8,027 nucleotides of DNA from REEB506 sp049317545 (GTDB taxonomy: Bacteria > Pseudomonadota > Alphaproteobacteria > Caulobacterales > Aquidulcibacteraceae). The stretch lies in NCBI GenBank assembly GCA_049317545.1, contig JBMOIB010000131.1:1-8027 (forward strand), given 5' to 3'. Each line of letters starts with the position of its first letter. Position 1 is the first letter of the stretch. The position numbers were made by a program, and so were the translations under genes. The notes below the pieces were generated by a model. The model searched no databases. It saw nothing but the letters and a program-made list of their open reading frames with translations, and was not told the DNA's origin. This document shows, one piece after another, positions 1-5,705 of the stretch.

Positions 1-116
1 GCAACATGGTGGGGCGTCTCACCCACCCTGTCCGTTCGTCGATTCGCTGCGCGTTCGTGACGTTCGCGACCGCCCTGGCCGCAGCGACGAGGCGATGATG
101 GCATGGGTTTTTGGGG

Positions 117-144
117 GTGGGGATAAGTTCGCGCTTGTCCCCAC
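117..144. repeat. Strong hairpin, 11-bp stem
   Basis: The arms are gtggggataag (117-127) and cttgtccccac (134-144). They form an 11-bp stem with one G-T wobble (124/137) and a 6-nt loop, ttcgcg. No T-tract follows on either strand, so it does not look like an intrinsic terminator. It lies 7 nt before a larger inverted repeat and may belong to the same repeat cluster. Confidence 0.6.
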
Positions 145-151
145 GCGCTCC

Positions 152-252
152 CTCGTCATCCCCGCCGAGCGCAGCGAGAGCGGGGACCTTGTTCAGTGTG
201 CGCGCCTGGGACGAGGTCCCGGGTCTCGCGTTCGCTCGCCCGGGATGACGAG
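152..252. repeat. Large imperfect inverted repeat, probable dispersed REP-type element
   Basis: The left arm (152-188) begins ctcgtcatcccc. The right arm (215-252) ends cgggatgacgag. The outer 12 bp match at 11 positions, and the inner ends ggacc/ggtcc also pair. Between them, arms of 37 and 38 nt pair imperfectly around a 26-nt spacer. Each arm contains a shorter inverted core of gag-cgc-type sequence (gagcgcagcgag in the left arm). Read as protein, the left arm gives a VIPAERSESGD peptide. Peptides of that kind recur as spurious ORFs made by intergenic repeats in proteobacterial genomes. No transposase or target duplication is visible. That it is a multi-copy family is inferred from style, since only one copy lies in this window. 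Confidence 0.6.
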
Positions 253-304
253 AGGGGGGATGGGGGCGCTGGCGACGAGGGCTTGGGCGTCCTAGAAGCG
301 GGCG

Positions 305-934
305 ATGATCATTGCCGTCGACGGACCGACCGCCTCGGGAAAGGGCACGCTGGCGCGCCGCATCGGCGCCCGCTACGGGCTCGCCGTGCTGGATACGGGG
401 GCGATTTATCGCGGCGTGGCGCTCGCCGTGCTGGACGTAGGGGCCGATCCCGCCGATGCCGCCGCCGCGGAGGCCGCCGCCGCCGCCCTTGATCTTTCCG
501 CCATCGACGACGCCCGCATCCGCAGCGACGCCGTCGGCCAGGCGGCCTCGATCGTGGCGGCCCTCCCCGGCGTGCGCGCCATTCTGCTCGACGCCCAGCG
601 GGCCTTCGCGCGGCGGCCCGGCGGGGCGGTGCTGGACGGACGCGACATCGCCACGGTCGTTTGCCCGGACGCCAACGTGAAGCTGTTCGTGACCGCAAGC
701 CTCGCCGCCCGGGCGCAGCGCCGGCATGCGGAATTGGCGGCCCGCGGCGACTCAGTCACACTCGAAGCGGTCGCCGCCCAAATAGAGGCGCGCGACGCCC
801 GCGATATGAACCGTCCCGTCGCGCCTCTGCGCCAGGCGCACGACGCGCACTTGCTCGACACCACCGCCCTGCCTATAGAGGAGGCGGCGGCGCGCGCATT
901 CGCGATCATCGATGCGGCGCTCAATCGGCCCTGA
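305..934 (+). CDS. cmk: Cytidylate kinase (CMP/dCMP kinase)
   Basis: This cytosolic enzyme transfers the ATP gamma-phosphate to CMP or dCMP and so recycles pyrimidine nucleotides from RNA turnover. The 209-residue product fits the short cytidylate kinase family. The N-terminal P-loop is GPTASGKGT (residues 7-15). It is followed by LDTGAIYR (29-36) of the nucleotide monophosphate site, DGRDIATVV (111-119), FVTAS (128-132), and the C-terminal RDARDMNR…PL…DAHLLDT segment (163-186), whose arginines close over the substrates. The ATG at 305 puts the P-loop at the expected distance from the N-terminus. The ribosome site before it (agaagcggg) is weak. The gene is 173 nt upstream of rpsA, a pairing widespread in bacteria. 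The residues 44-65 stretch is very Ala/Asp-rich, probably a GC-driven variable segment. The family assignment is secure. Confidence 0.97.
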   Translation: MIIAVDGPTASGKGTLARRIGARYGLAVLDTGAIYRGVALAVLDVGADPADAAAAEAAAAALDLSAIDDARIRSDAVGQAASIVAALPGVRAILLDAQRAFARRPGGAVLDGRDIATVVCPDANVKLFVTASLAARAQRRHAELAARGDSVTLEAVAAQIEARDARDMNRPVAPLRQAHDAHLLDTTALPIEEAAARAFAIIDAALNRP

Positions 935-1107
935 CGCCTTCGCCCTCCGGCCCAAAAGCCGGCGGGCGCATTGCGTTTTGGTCGGATCGCCCCGGCGTTC
1001 GGGGCGGGTGAGCGGCGGGCGCAGCTGAACCTCAATCCTGGGCGGAATGGTCCGCCTAGACCGCCGGAGCCAACCGGCTGGCCCTTATCGATCCACGGAG
1101 CAGACAT
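935..1107 (+). promoter_or_regulatory. Structured 5' leader region of rpsA
   Basis: This 173-nt gap between cmk and rpsA can form three successive hairpins: ccggc/gccgg (947-951/958-962), cgccccg/cggggcg (988-994/1000-1006, 5-nt loop) and ggcgga/tccgcc (1041-1046/1051-1056, loop atgg). A weaker agcc/ggct stem lies at 1068-1079. None is followed by a T-tract, so they are not intrinsic terminators. S1 protein in E. coli represses its own mRNA through a structured leader. A similar role here is inference from position and structure only. I found no clear -35/-10 pair. Confidence 0.4.
1097..1100 (+). promoter_or_regulatory. Shine-Dalgarno site that decides the rpsA start
   Basis: GGAG at 1097-1100, within acggag, lies 7 nt before the TTG at 1108. 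The alternative ATG at 1123 would be 22 nt away, too far for this site. The TTG is therefore the better start. Confidence 0.7.
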
Positions 1108-2805
1108 TTGTCCCTTGATACGATGACCCCCTCTCGAGATGATTTCGCAGCCCTTCTTGAGGAAAGCCTCGAAGGGCGCGGCATGGTGGAGGGGCGCGTC
1201 GTCGCCGCCACCGTCGTCGCCGTCGAACACGACTTCGTCGTCGTCGACGTCGGCCTGAAGACCGAGGGGCGCATCCCGCTGCGCGAATTCCTGGTGGACG
1301 GCGAAGGCGGCGGCCCGGCGGTCGGCGAGATCGTCGAAGTCTACCTCGACCGCATTGAAAACGCTTTGGGCGATGCCGTCCTTTCGCGCGAGAAGGCCCG
1401 CCGCGAGGAAGCCTGGACCCGCCTGGAAAAAAGTTTCGCCAAGGGCGAGAGCGTCAACGGCGCCCTCGTCGGCCGCGTCAAGGGCGGCTTCACCGTCGAT
1501 CTCGGCGGCGCCAACGCCTTCTTGCCGGGCAGCCAGGTGGACATCCGCCCGGTCCGCGACGTCGGCCCGCTGATGAACATCGTTCAGCCGTTTGCGATCC
1601 TGAAAATGGACCGCGCGCGCGGCAACATCGTGGTCTCGCGCCGCGCCGTGCTCGAAGAAACGCGCGCCGCTGAGCGCAGCGAAATCGTCGGCCAGTTGCA
1701 GGAAGGCGAAATCCGCGACGGCGTCGTGAAAAACATCACCGATTACGGCGCGTTCGTGGACCTCGGCGGCATCGACGGCCTGCTGCACGTCACCGACATG
1801 AGCTGGAAGCGCGTCAACCATCCGAGCCAGGTGCTCAACGTGGGCGACACGGTCCGCGTGCAGATCGTCAAGATCAATCCGGACACGCAGCGCATCAGCC
1901 TCGGCATGAAGCAACTGCAGTCGGATCCGTGGGACGGCGTCGACAAGAAGTACCCGCTCGGCGGCAAGTTCACCGGCCGCGTCACGAACCTCACCGATTA
2001 CGGCGCGTTCGTTGAACTGGAAGCCGGCGTCGAAGGCCTCGTGCACGTTTCGGAAATGAGCTGGACGAAAAAGAACGTCCACCCGGGCAAGCTGATCAGC
2101 CAGAGCCAGGAAGTCGAGGTCATGGTCCTCGACGTCGACGCCGAAAAGCGCCGTATTTCCTTGGGTCTCAAGCAGGTCATGGAAAATCCGTGGGACCAGT
2201 TCGTGCGCGATCATCCGATCGGTTCGACGATCGAGGGCGAGGTGCGCAACATCACCGAGTTCGGTCTGTTCATCGGCCTCACGCCGGAACTCGACGGCAT
2301 GGTTCACCTCTCCGACATTTCCTGGGAAGCCCAGGGCGAAGAGGCGCTGTCGCGCTACAACAAGGGCGACGTGGTGCAAGCCAAGCTGCTCGACGTTGAC
2401 GTTGAGAAGGAACGCATTTCGCTCGGCATCAAGCAGGTGCGCAGCGATCCTTTGTCGACGTCGGAATATCGCCGCGGTCAGGTGCTGACCGTCGAGGTCG
2501 TGGAAGTCACGTCCGGCGGCATCGAAGTGGCGTTCGGCGAAGACAACGCGCTGCGCAGCTTCATCCGCAAATCCGACCTGTCGCGCGATCGTTCCGAGCA
2601 GCGCCCCGAGCGCTTCGAAGTCGGTCAGCGCATGGACGCCATGGTCACCAATTTCGAACGCACGCTGCGGCGGGTTTCGCTCTCGGTGAAGGCCATGGAA
2701 ATGGCTGAAGAAAAAGAAGCGATCGCCCAGTTCGGATCGTCCGATTCCGGCGCATCCTTGGGCGACATCCTCGGCGCGGCTCTCCGCGGCGACAAGAAGT
2801 CCTGA
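1108..2805 (+). CDS. rpsA: 30S ribosomal protein S1
   Basis: S1 binds mRNA on the 30S subunit and helps start translation of messages with structured leaders or weak ribosome sites. The 565-residue product has six S1 (OB-fold) domains, at about 25-97, 113-181, 200-270, 285-357, 372-445 and 457-530. Domains 3-5 carry the typical NITDYGAF, NLTDYGAF and NITEFGLF signatures and SLG(M/L/I)KQ ends. The first two and the sixth are more divergent, as is usual: in E. coli the N-terminal domains bind the ribosome and the others bind RNA. A short tail ends with GASLGDILGAAL. Length is close to the 557 residues of the E. coli protein. The TTG start at 1108 is chosen because GGAG lies 7 nt upstream. An ATG at 1123 would shorten the protein by five residues. 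A strong terminator follows within 25 nt of the stop. Confidence 0.98.
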   Translation: MSLDTMTPSRDDFAALLEESLEGRGMVEGRVVAATVVAVEHDFVVVDVGLKTEGRIPLREFLVDGEGGGPAVGEIVEVYLDRIENALGDAVLSREKARREEAWTRLEKSFAKGESVNGALVGRVKGGFTVDLGGANAFLPGSQVDIRPVRDVGPLMNIVQPFAILKMDRARGNIVVSRRAVLEETRAAERSEIVGQLQEGEIRDGVVKNITDYGAFVDLGGIDGLLHVTDMSWKRVNHPSQVLNVGDTVRVQIVKINPDTQRISLGMKQLQSDPWDGVDKKYPLGGKFTGRVTNLTDYGAFVELEAGVEGLVHVSEMSWTKKNVHPGKLISQSQEVEVMVLDVDAEKRRISLGLKQVMENPWDQFVRDHPIGSTIEGEVRNITEFGLFIGLTPELDGMVHLSDISWEAQGEEALSRYNKGDVVQAKLLDVDVEKERISLGIKQVRSDPLSTSEYRRGQVLTVEVVEVTSGGIEVAFGEDNALRSFIRKSDLSRDRSEQRPERFEVGQRMDAMVTNFERTLRRVSLSVKAMEMAEEKEAIAQFGSSDSGASLGDILGAALRGDKKS

Positions 2806-2828
2806 CGCTTTCCAAAGCGTTGGCGAGC

Positions 2829-2863
2829 ACGGCCGGGGCCTCGCGCCCCGGCCGTTTTCGTTT
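2829..2863 (+). terminator. Intrinsic terminator of rpsA
   Basis: A perfect 11-bp GC-rich stem, acggccggggc (2829-2839) with gccccggccgt (2845-2855), encloses a 5-nt loop. It is followed directly by tttt, cg and ttt (2855-2863). It lies 23 nt after the rpsA stop, so it should separate cmk/rpsA transcripts from the ihfB cluster. Confidence 0.92.
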
Positions 2864-2905
2864 GCGGCGGCTCCGCGTCGTTTTGGACCGGGGCGGCGCT
2901 TGCCC

Positions 2906-2936
2906 TTGACTGCGAGGCGAAGTGTCTGTTTCCATT
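2906..2936 (+). promoter_or_regulatory. Candidate promoter of ihfB
   Basis: TTGACTG at 2906-2912 is a good -35 match to alphaproteobacterial housekeeping promoters. The -10 region is unclear: the best placed hexamer is ttccat (2930-2935) after an 18-nt spacer, a weak match. Its place between the rpsA terminator and ihfB supports it, since ihfB needs a promoter here. Confidence 0.4.
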
Positions 2937-2967
2937 CGCTTAGAGCGCGAAAACGGGAACCTGAACC

Positions 2968-3270
2968 ATGCTGCGGTCCGAGCTCGTGCGGGAGCTCCGC
3001 AACAAGAACCCTGACATCCGTCCCGCCCAAATCGAGGCGATGGTGGATATCGTCTTCGAGTCGATCAGCCTGGCGCTCGAGCGCGGCGACCGGGTCGAAC
3101 TGCGCGGCTTCGGCGCCTTTTCCGTGCGCGAGCGCGACGCCCGCCAGGGCCGCAATCCCCGCACCGGCGTCTCCGTCGACGTCGGCGCCAAGCGCGTCCC
3201 CTTCTTCAAGGCGGGCAAGGAATTGCGCCACAAGGTCAATGTCGGCCCCGAAACTGTGCGCTCAGATTGA
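2968..3270 (+). CDS. ihfB: Integration host factor beta subunit
   Basis: IHF-beta pairs with IHF-alpha (not in this window) to bend specific DNA sites sharply in transcription, replication and recombination. The 100-residue product is a full HU/IHF-fold protein. It has RGFGAF at 46-51, the beta-arm segment GRNPRTG at 61-67 with the DNA-intercalating proline at 64, and FFKAGKELR (79-87) at the end of the fold. Glu44 and Arg46 fall at the same positions as the residues used by E. coli IHF-beta in site recognition. This, with the location just after rpsA, favours IHF-beta over HU. A nine-residue tail (VGPETVRSD) extends beyond the usual end. The ATG at 2968 has a weak gggaa site 8 nt upstream and aligns residue by residue with the E. 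coli start. Confidence 0.95.
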   Translation: MLRSELVRELRNKNPDIRPAQIEAMVDIVFESISLALERGDRVELRGFGAFSVRERDARQGRNPRTGVSVDVGAKRVPFFKAGKELRHKVNVGPETVRSD

Positions 3271-3289
3271 CGCCAGCCGCGAACCGGGC

Positions 3290-3308
3290 GCCTATGCGCG
3301 GCATAGGC
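3290..3308. promoter_or_regulatory. Perfect palindrome in the ihfB-mscL gap
   Basis: GCCTATGC (3290-3297) and GCATAGGC (3301-3308) form a perfect 8-bp inverted repeat around gcg. It ends 5 nt before the mscL Shine-Dalgarno site (agggg, 3314-3318). No T-tract follows, so it is not a standard terminator. It could be an operator for a dimeric regulator, an RNA hairpin that limits mscL translation, or a stop for 3' exonucleases after ihfB. The sequence alone does not choose. Confidence 0.5.
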
Positions 3309-3326
3309 TGATCAGGGGCTGCGACA

Positions 3327-3734
3327 ATGCTCAAGGAATTCCGTGACTTCGCCATGCGAGGCAACGTCGTCGACTTGGCCGTCGGCGTGATCATCGGGGC
3401 CGCGTTCGGCTCGATCGTCACCTCGCTCGTCAACGACGTCATCATGCCGCCCATCGGCTATCTGATCGGCGGGATCGACTTCGCCAAGCTCGTCATCCCG
3501 ATCGCGCCGGAGCGCACCCTGGCCGACGGAACGGTCGTTCCGGCCGTCGCCGTAGCCATCGGCAAATTCATCAACGCCGTCATCAGCTTCGTCATTGTCG
3601 CCTGGGTGGTTTTCCTGCTCGTGAAGGCGATGAACGTGCTGAAGGCCCAGGAAAAGCCGGCCGCCGAGGCGCCCGCAGCCCCGCCGGAAGACATCCTGCT
3701 CCTGCGCGAGATCCGCGACGCCTTGAAGAAGTGA
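3327..3734 (+). CDS. mscL: Large-conductance mechanosensitive channel MscL
   Basis: MscL is an inner-membrane homopentamer that opens under membrane tension and releases solutes during hypo-osmotic shock. The 135-residue product matches the family in length (136 in E. coli). It has the N-terminal amphipathic helix (MLKEFRDFAMRGNVVDLAVG), pore helix TM1 at about 14-44 with the small-residue face VGVIIGAAFGSIV, a periplasmic loop at about 45-72, and TM2 at about 73-99 with GKFINAVISFVIVA. An Ala/Pro-rich linker then leads to the C-terminal bundle helix PEDILLLREIRDALKK (120-135). AGGGG lies 8 nt before the ATG. The gene lies 56 nt after ihfB and 41 nt before trpF. Many alphaproteobacteria have a LapA-type membrane protein gene at this point, so mscL looks like a local insertion or replacement. 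Base composition does not differ visibly from its neighbours. Confidence 0.97.
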   Translation: MLKEFRDFAMRGNVVDLAVGVIIGAAFGSIVTSLVNDVIMPPIGYLIGGIDFAKLVIPIAPERTLADGTVVPAVAVAIGKFINAVISFVIVAWVVFLLVKAMNVLKAQEKPAAEAPAAPPEDILLLREIRDALKK

Positions 3735-3740
3735 GGCTGA

Positions 3741-3775
3741 TTGCTTCAACGCCGGCCGCGCCCTACCTTTAGGCC
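3741..3775 (+). promoter_or_regulatory. Candidate promoter giving a leaderless trpF mRNA
   Basis: TTGCTT (3741-3746), a 17-nt spacer and TACCTT (3764-3769) form a modest -35/-10 pair. Seven nucleotides after the -10 is position 3776, the A of the trpF ATG. There is no usable Shine-Dalgarno site: the nearest purine run, agg, is 2 nt from the ATG. The match to consensus is only partial. Confidence 0.35.
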
Positions 3776-4420
3776 ATGGCGCTAGCGAAAATATGCGGTC
3801 TCTCCGATCGCGCCGGGCTTGATGCGGCGCTGGTCGGGGGCGCGCGCTTCGTCGGCTTCGTGTTCTTCGAGAAAAGCCCCCGCAACATCGACCTTGACGG
3901 CGCCGCGGCGCTGGCGGCGGCGGCCCGCGGACGGGCCGATATCGTCGCTGTGACCGTCGATGCGCCCGATGCGCTGCTCGCACGGATCGCCGAGCGCGTG
4001 GCGCCCGATTGGATTCAGCTGCATGGCAAAGAACCGCCGGCCCGCAGCCTCGAGGCCCGCCGCTTCGCGCGCCGCGGGGCCATCCGCGCGGCTCCAATCG
4101 CTGCGGCGGAGGATTTCGCCGCCGTCGCCGCCCATGCGGAGACCGCCGACATGATCCTCTTTGACGCCAAGGCCCCCAAGGGCGCAGACCTCCCTGGAGG
4201 GAATGGCGCGGCGTTCGACTGGTCCCTGCTCGCCGGCCGGCCATCGCCCAAGCCCTGGTTCCTGTCCGGCGGGCTCGATCCCGGCAACGTCAATCAGGCG
4301 ATCGCCGCCACTGGCGCCGCTTATGTCGATGTGTCCTCTGGCGTCGAACGCGCGCCCGGCGTAAAGGACCCGGATCGGATTGCGGCTTTTTTGGCCGCGG
4401 CCTCAGCCCCTCATGGCTGA
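3776..4420 (+). CDS. trpF: Phosphoribosylanthranilate isomerase
   Basis: TrpF carries out the Amadori rearrangement of N-(5'-phosphoribosyl)anthranilate to CdRP, the third step from chorismate to tryptophan. The 214-residue product is a standalone (beta/alpha)8 barrel of usual length. Visible motifs are KICGL (5-9) with the catalytic Cys7, GFVFF…SPRNI (27-38), the QLHG strand (81-84), FDAK (129-132) with catalytic Asp130, GGNGAAFDW (141-149), the phosphate-binding LSGG (163-166), and VDVSSGVE (184-191). The ATG at 3776 is fixed by the position of KICGL. It has no convincing ribosome site. trpB follows after 46 nt, and trpC is not adjacent, as is common in alphaproteobacteria where trpFBA is separate from the other trp genes. 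Confidence 0.96.
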   Translation: MALAKICGLSDRAGLDAALVGGARFVGFVFFEKSPRNIDLDGAAALAAAARGRADIVAVTVDAPDALLARIAERVAPDWIQLHGKEPPARSLEARRFARRGAIRAAPIAAAEDFAAVAAHAETADMILFDAKAPKGADLPGGNGAAFDWSLLAGRPSPKPWFLSGGLDPGNVNQAIAATGAAYVDVSSGVERAPGVKDPDRIAAFLAAASAPHG

Positions 4421-4466
4421 AGCCTCTGTTGAACATCAAGTGCGGGCAAAGACCTGGCTGAGACCT

Positions 4467-5705
4467 ATGGACGCGACGCTCACGCACACCGACTCCCCCC
4501 GCCGCAACGATGAAACCCTGCCCGACGCCCGCGGCCGCTTCGGCGCGTTCGGCGGGCGCTTCGTTGCAGAAACCCTGATGCCGCTGGTCCTGGACCTGGA
4601 GCGCGCCTACGAGGTCGCCAAAAACGACCCGGCCTTCCAGGCTGAGATAGACTCATGGGCGCGGGATTACGTCGGCAGGCCAAGCCCGCTGTATCTGGCG
4701 GAGCGCCTGACCGAGCATTTCGGCGGCGCGAAAATCTACTTCAAGCGTGACGAGCTCAACCACACCGGCTCGCACAAGATCAACAATTGCCTCGGCCAGA
4801 TCCTGCTCGCCAAGCGCATGGGCAAGACCCGCATCATCGCCGAGACGGGCGCCGGCCAGCACGGCGTCGCCGCCGCCACTGTTGCGGCGCGGTTCGGCCT
4901 TCCCTGCACGGTGTTCATGGGCGCGACGGACGTCGAGCGGCAAAAGCCCAACGTGTTCCGCATGAAACTGCTCGGCGCTGAAGTGCGCCCGGTGACGTCG
5001 GGCACGGGTACGCTCAAGGACGCCATGAACGAGGCCCTGCGCGATTGGGTCACGAACGTGCGCGACACCTTCTACATCATCGGCACCGCGGCCGGTCCGC
5101 ATCCGTATCCAATGATGGTGCGCGACTTCCAAAGCGTGATCGGCCGCGAGGCCCGCGCCCAGATCCTCGAGCGCGAAGGCCGACTGCCTGATGCGATCGT
5201 CGCCTGCGTCGGCGGCGGCTCCAACGCGATCGGCCTGTTCCACCCCTTCCTCGGCGATGCGAGCGTCAAGCTGTACGGCGTCGAAGCGGCTGGCCATGGC
5301 GTCGCGACGGGCATGCACGCCGCCGCGCTCACCGGTGGCGTACCGGGCGTGCTGCACGGCAACCGCACCTATCTCCTGCAGGACGACGACGGCCAGATCA
5401 CTGACGCGCATTCGATCTCTGCGGGGCTCGACTATCCCGGCGTCGGTCCTGAACATTCCTGGCTCAAGGACACCGGCCGCGCGACCTATCTGTCGTGTAC
5501 GGACGAAGAAGCGCTCGAAGCCTTCAAGCTCTGCACGCAACTGGAAGGCATCATCCCGGCTCTCGAACCGGCCCATGCGCTCGCCCGCACCGGCGAAATC
5601 GCGCGCGAACTCGGCAAGGACGGCATCCTGTTGATGAATCTCTGCGGCCGCGGCGACAAGGACGTGTTCACGGTCGCCGCCGCCCTTGGCGCGGACGTAG
5701 CGTGA
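4467..5705 (+). CDS. trpB: Tryptophan synthase beta chain
   Basis: TrpB is the PLP enzyme that joins indole, channelled from TrpA, with L-serine to make tryptophan in the alpha2-beta2 complex. From the ATG at 4467 the product has 412 residues, against 397 in E. coli. Motifs are GRFGAFGGRFVAETLMP near the N-terminus (23-39), HTGSHKINN with the PLP Schiff-base Lys104, AETGAGQHG (125-133) with catalytic Glu126, the PLP-phosphate loop GGGSN (249-253), and CGRGDKD near the C-terminus. The start is uncertain. In-frame starts exist at 4413 (ATG, overlapping the end of trpF) and 4440 (GTG). None has a strong Shine-Dalgarno site. I chose 4467 because it gives the extension length usual in alphaproteobacterial TrpB. 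The stop overlaps the trpA start. Confidence 0.96.
   Translation: MDATLTHTDSPRRNDETLPDARGRFGAFGGRFVAETLMPLVLDLERAYEVAKNDPAFQAEIDSWARDYVGRPSPLYLAERLTEHFGGAKIYFKRDELNHTGSHKINNCLGQILLAKRMGKTRIIAETGAGQHGVAAATVAARFGLPCTVFMGATDVERQKPNVFRMKLLGAEVRPVTSGTGTLKDAMNEALRDWVTNVRDTFYIIGTAAGPHPYPMMVRDFQSVIGREARAQILEREGRLPDAIVACVGGGSNAIGLFHPFLGDASVKLYGVEAAGHGVATGMHAAALTGGVPGVLHGNRTYLLQDDDGQITDAHSISAGLDYPGVGPEHSWLKDTGRATYLSCTDEEALEAFKLCTQLEGIIPALEPAHALARTGEIARELGKDGILLMNLCGRGDKDVFTVAAALGADVA

Larger units (their letters stand above)
1..304. other. Non-coding region upstream of cmk with repeat structures
   Basis: I see no supportable gene here. One + frame is open from position 2 to a TAG at 293-295. Its translation is low-complexity and Arg/Gly-rich, and it reads straight through the inverted repeat, so it looks like a chance ORF. 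A minus-strand frame opening at 104 stays open to the left edge. It encodes an Arg-rich peptide I do not recognise, and it is too short to judge. The content I can support is a hairpin at 117-144 and a large inverted repeat at 152-252. A 6-bp stem at 8-13/22-27 has no T-tract. I find no convincing promoter for cmk in the remaining 50 nt. AroA, the usual upstream neighbour of cmk, is not recognisable in any frame. Confidence 0.6.

Noticed and set aside
8..27. ggtggg/cccacc stem as a terminator of an upstream gene
   Set aside because: The stem is only 6 bp and no T-tract follows. No upstream coding sequence is visible to terminate.
95..295. A 66-codon + strand ORF before cmk
   Set aside because: It reads through the inverted repeat, and its VIPAERSESGD segment is what such repeats encode by chance. 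No ribosome site was seen.
988..1006. cgccccg/cggggcg hairpin as an intrinsic terminator of cmk
   Set aside because: The stem is good, but the following bases are ggtgagc with no T-run, so it is kept only as part of the rpsA leader.
406..3231. A 941-codon open frame on the minus strand, antisense to cmk, rpsA and ihfB
   Set aside because: It runs through three well-identified genes and the rpsA terminator, and its translation is compositionally odd with no recognisable domain. Long antisense frames arise readily opposite GC-rich genes with G or C at third positions.
3312..4244. A 310-codon minus-strand open frame over mscL and trpF
   Set aside because: Arg/Pro/Gly-rich translation lying opposite two clear genes. 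It is a composition shadow.
4380..4466. N-terminally extended trpB beginning at TTG 4380 or ATG 4413
   Set aside because: The extension would overlap trpF, adds residues with no family similarity and has no ribosome site. The 4467 start gives a usual length.
4421..4466. A trp leader peptide or attenuator before trpB
   Set aside because: The 46-nt gap has no Trp-rich leader ORF and no terminator/antiterminator pair.
4653..5576. A 307-codon minus-strand open frame inside trpB
   Set aside because: It lies wholly opposite trpB coding sequence and shows no protein family features.
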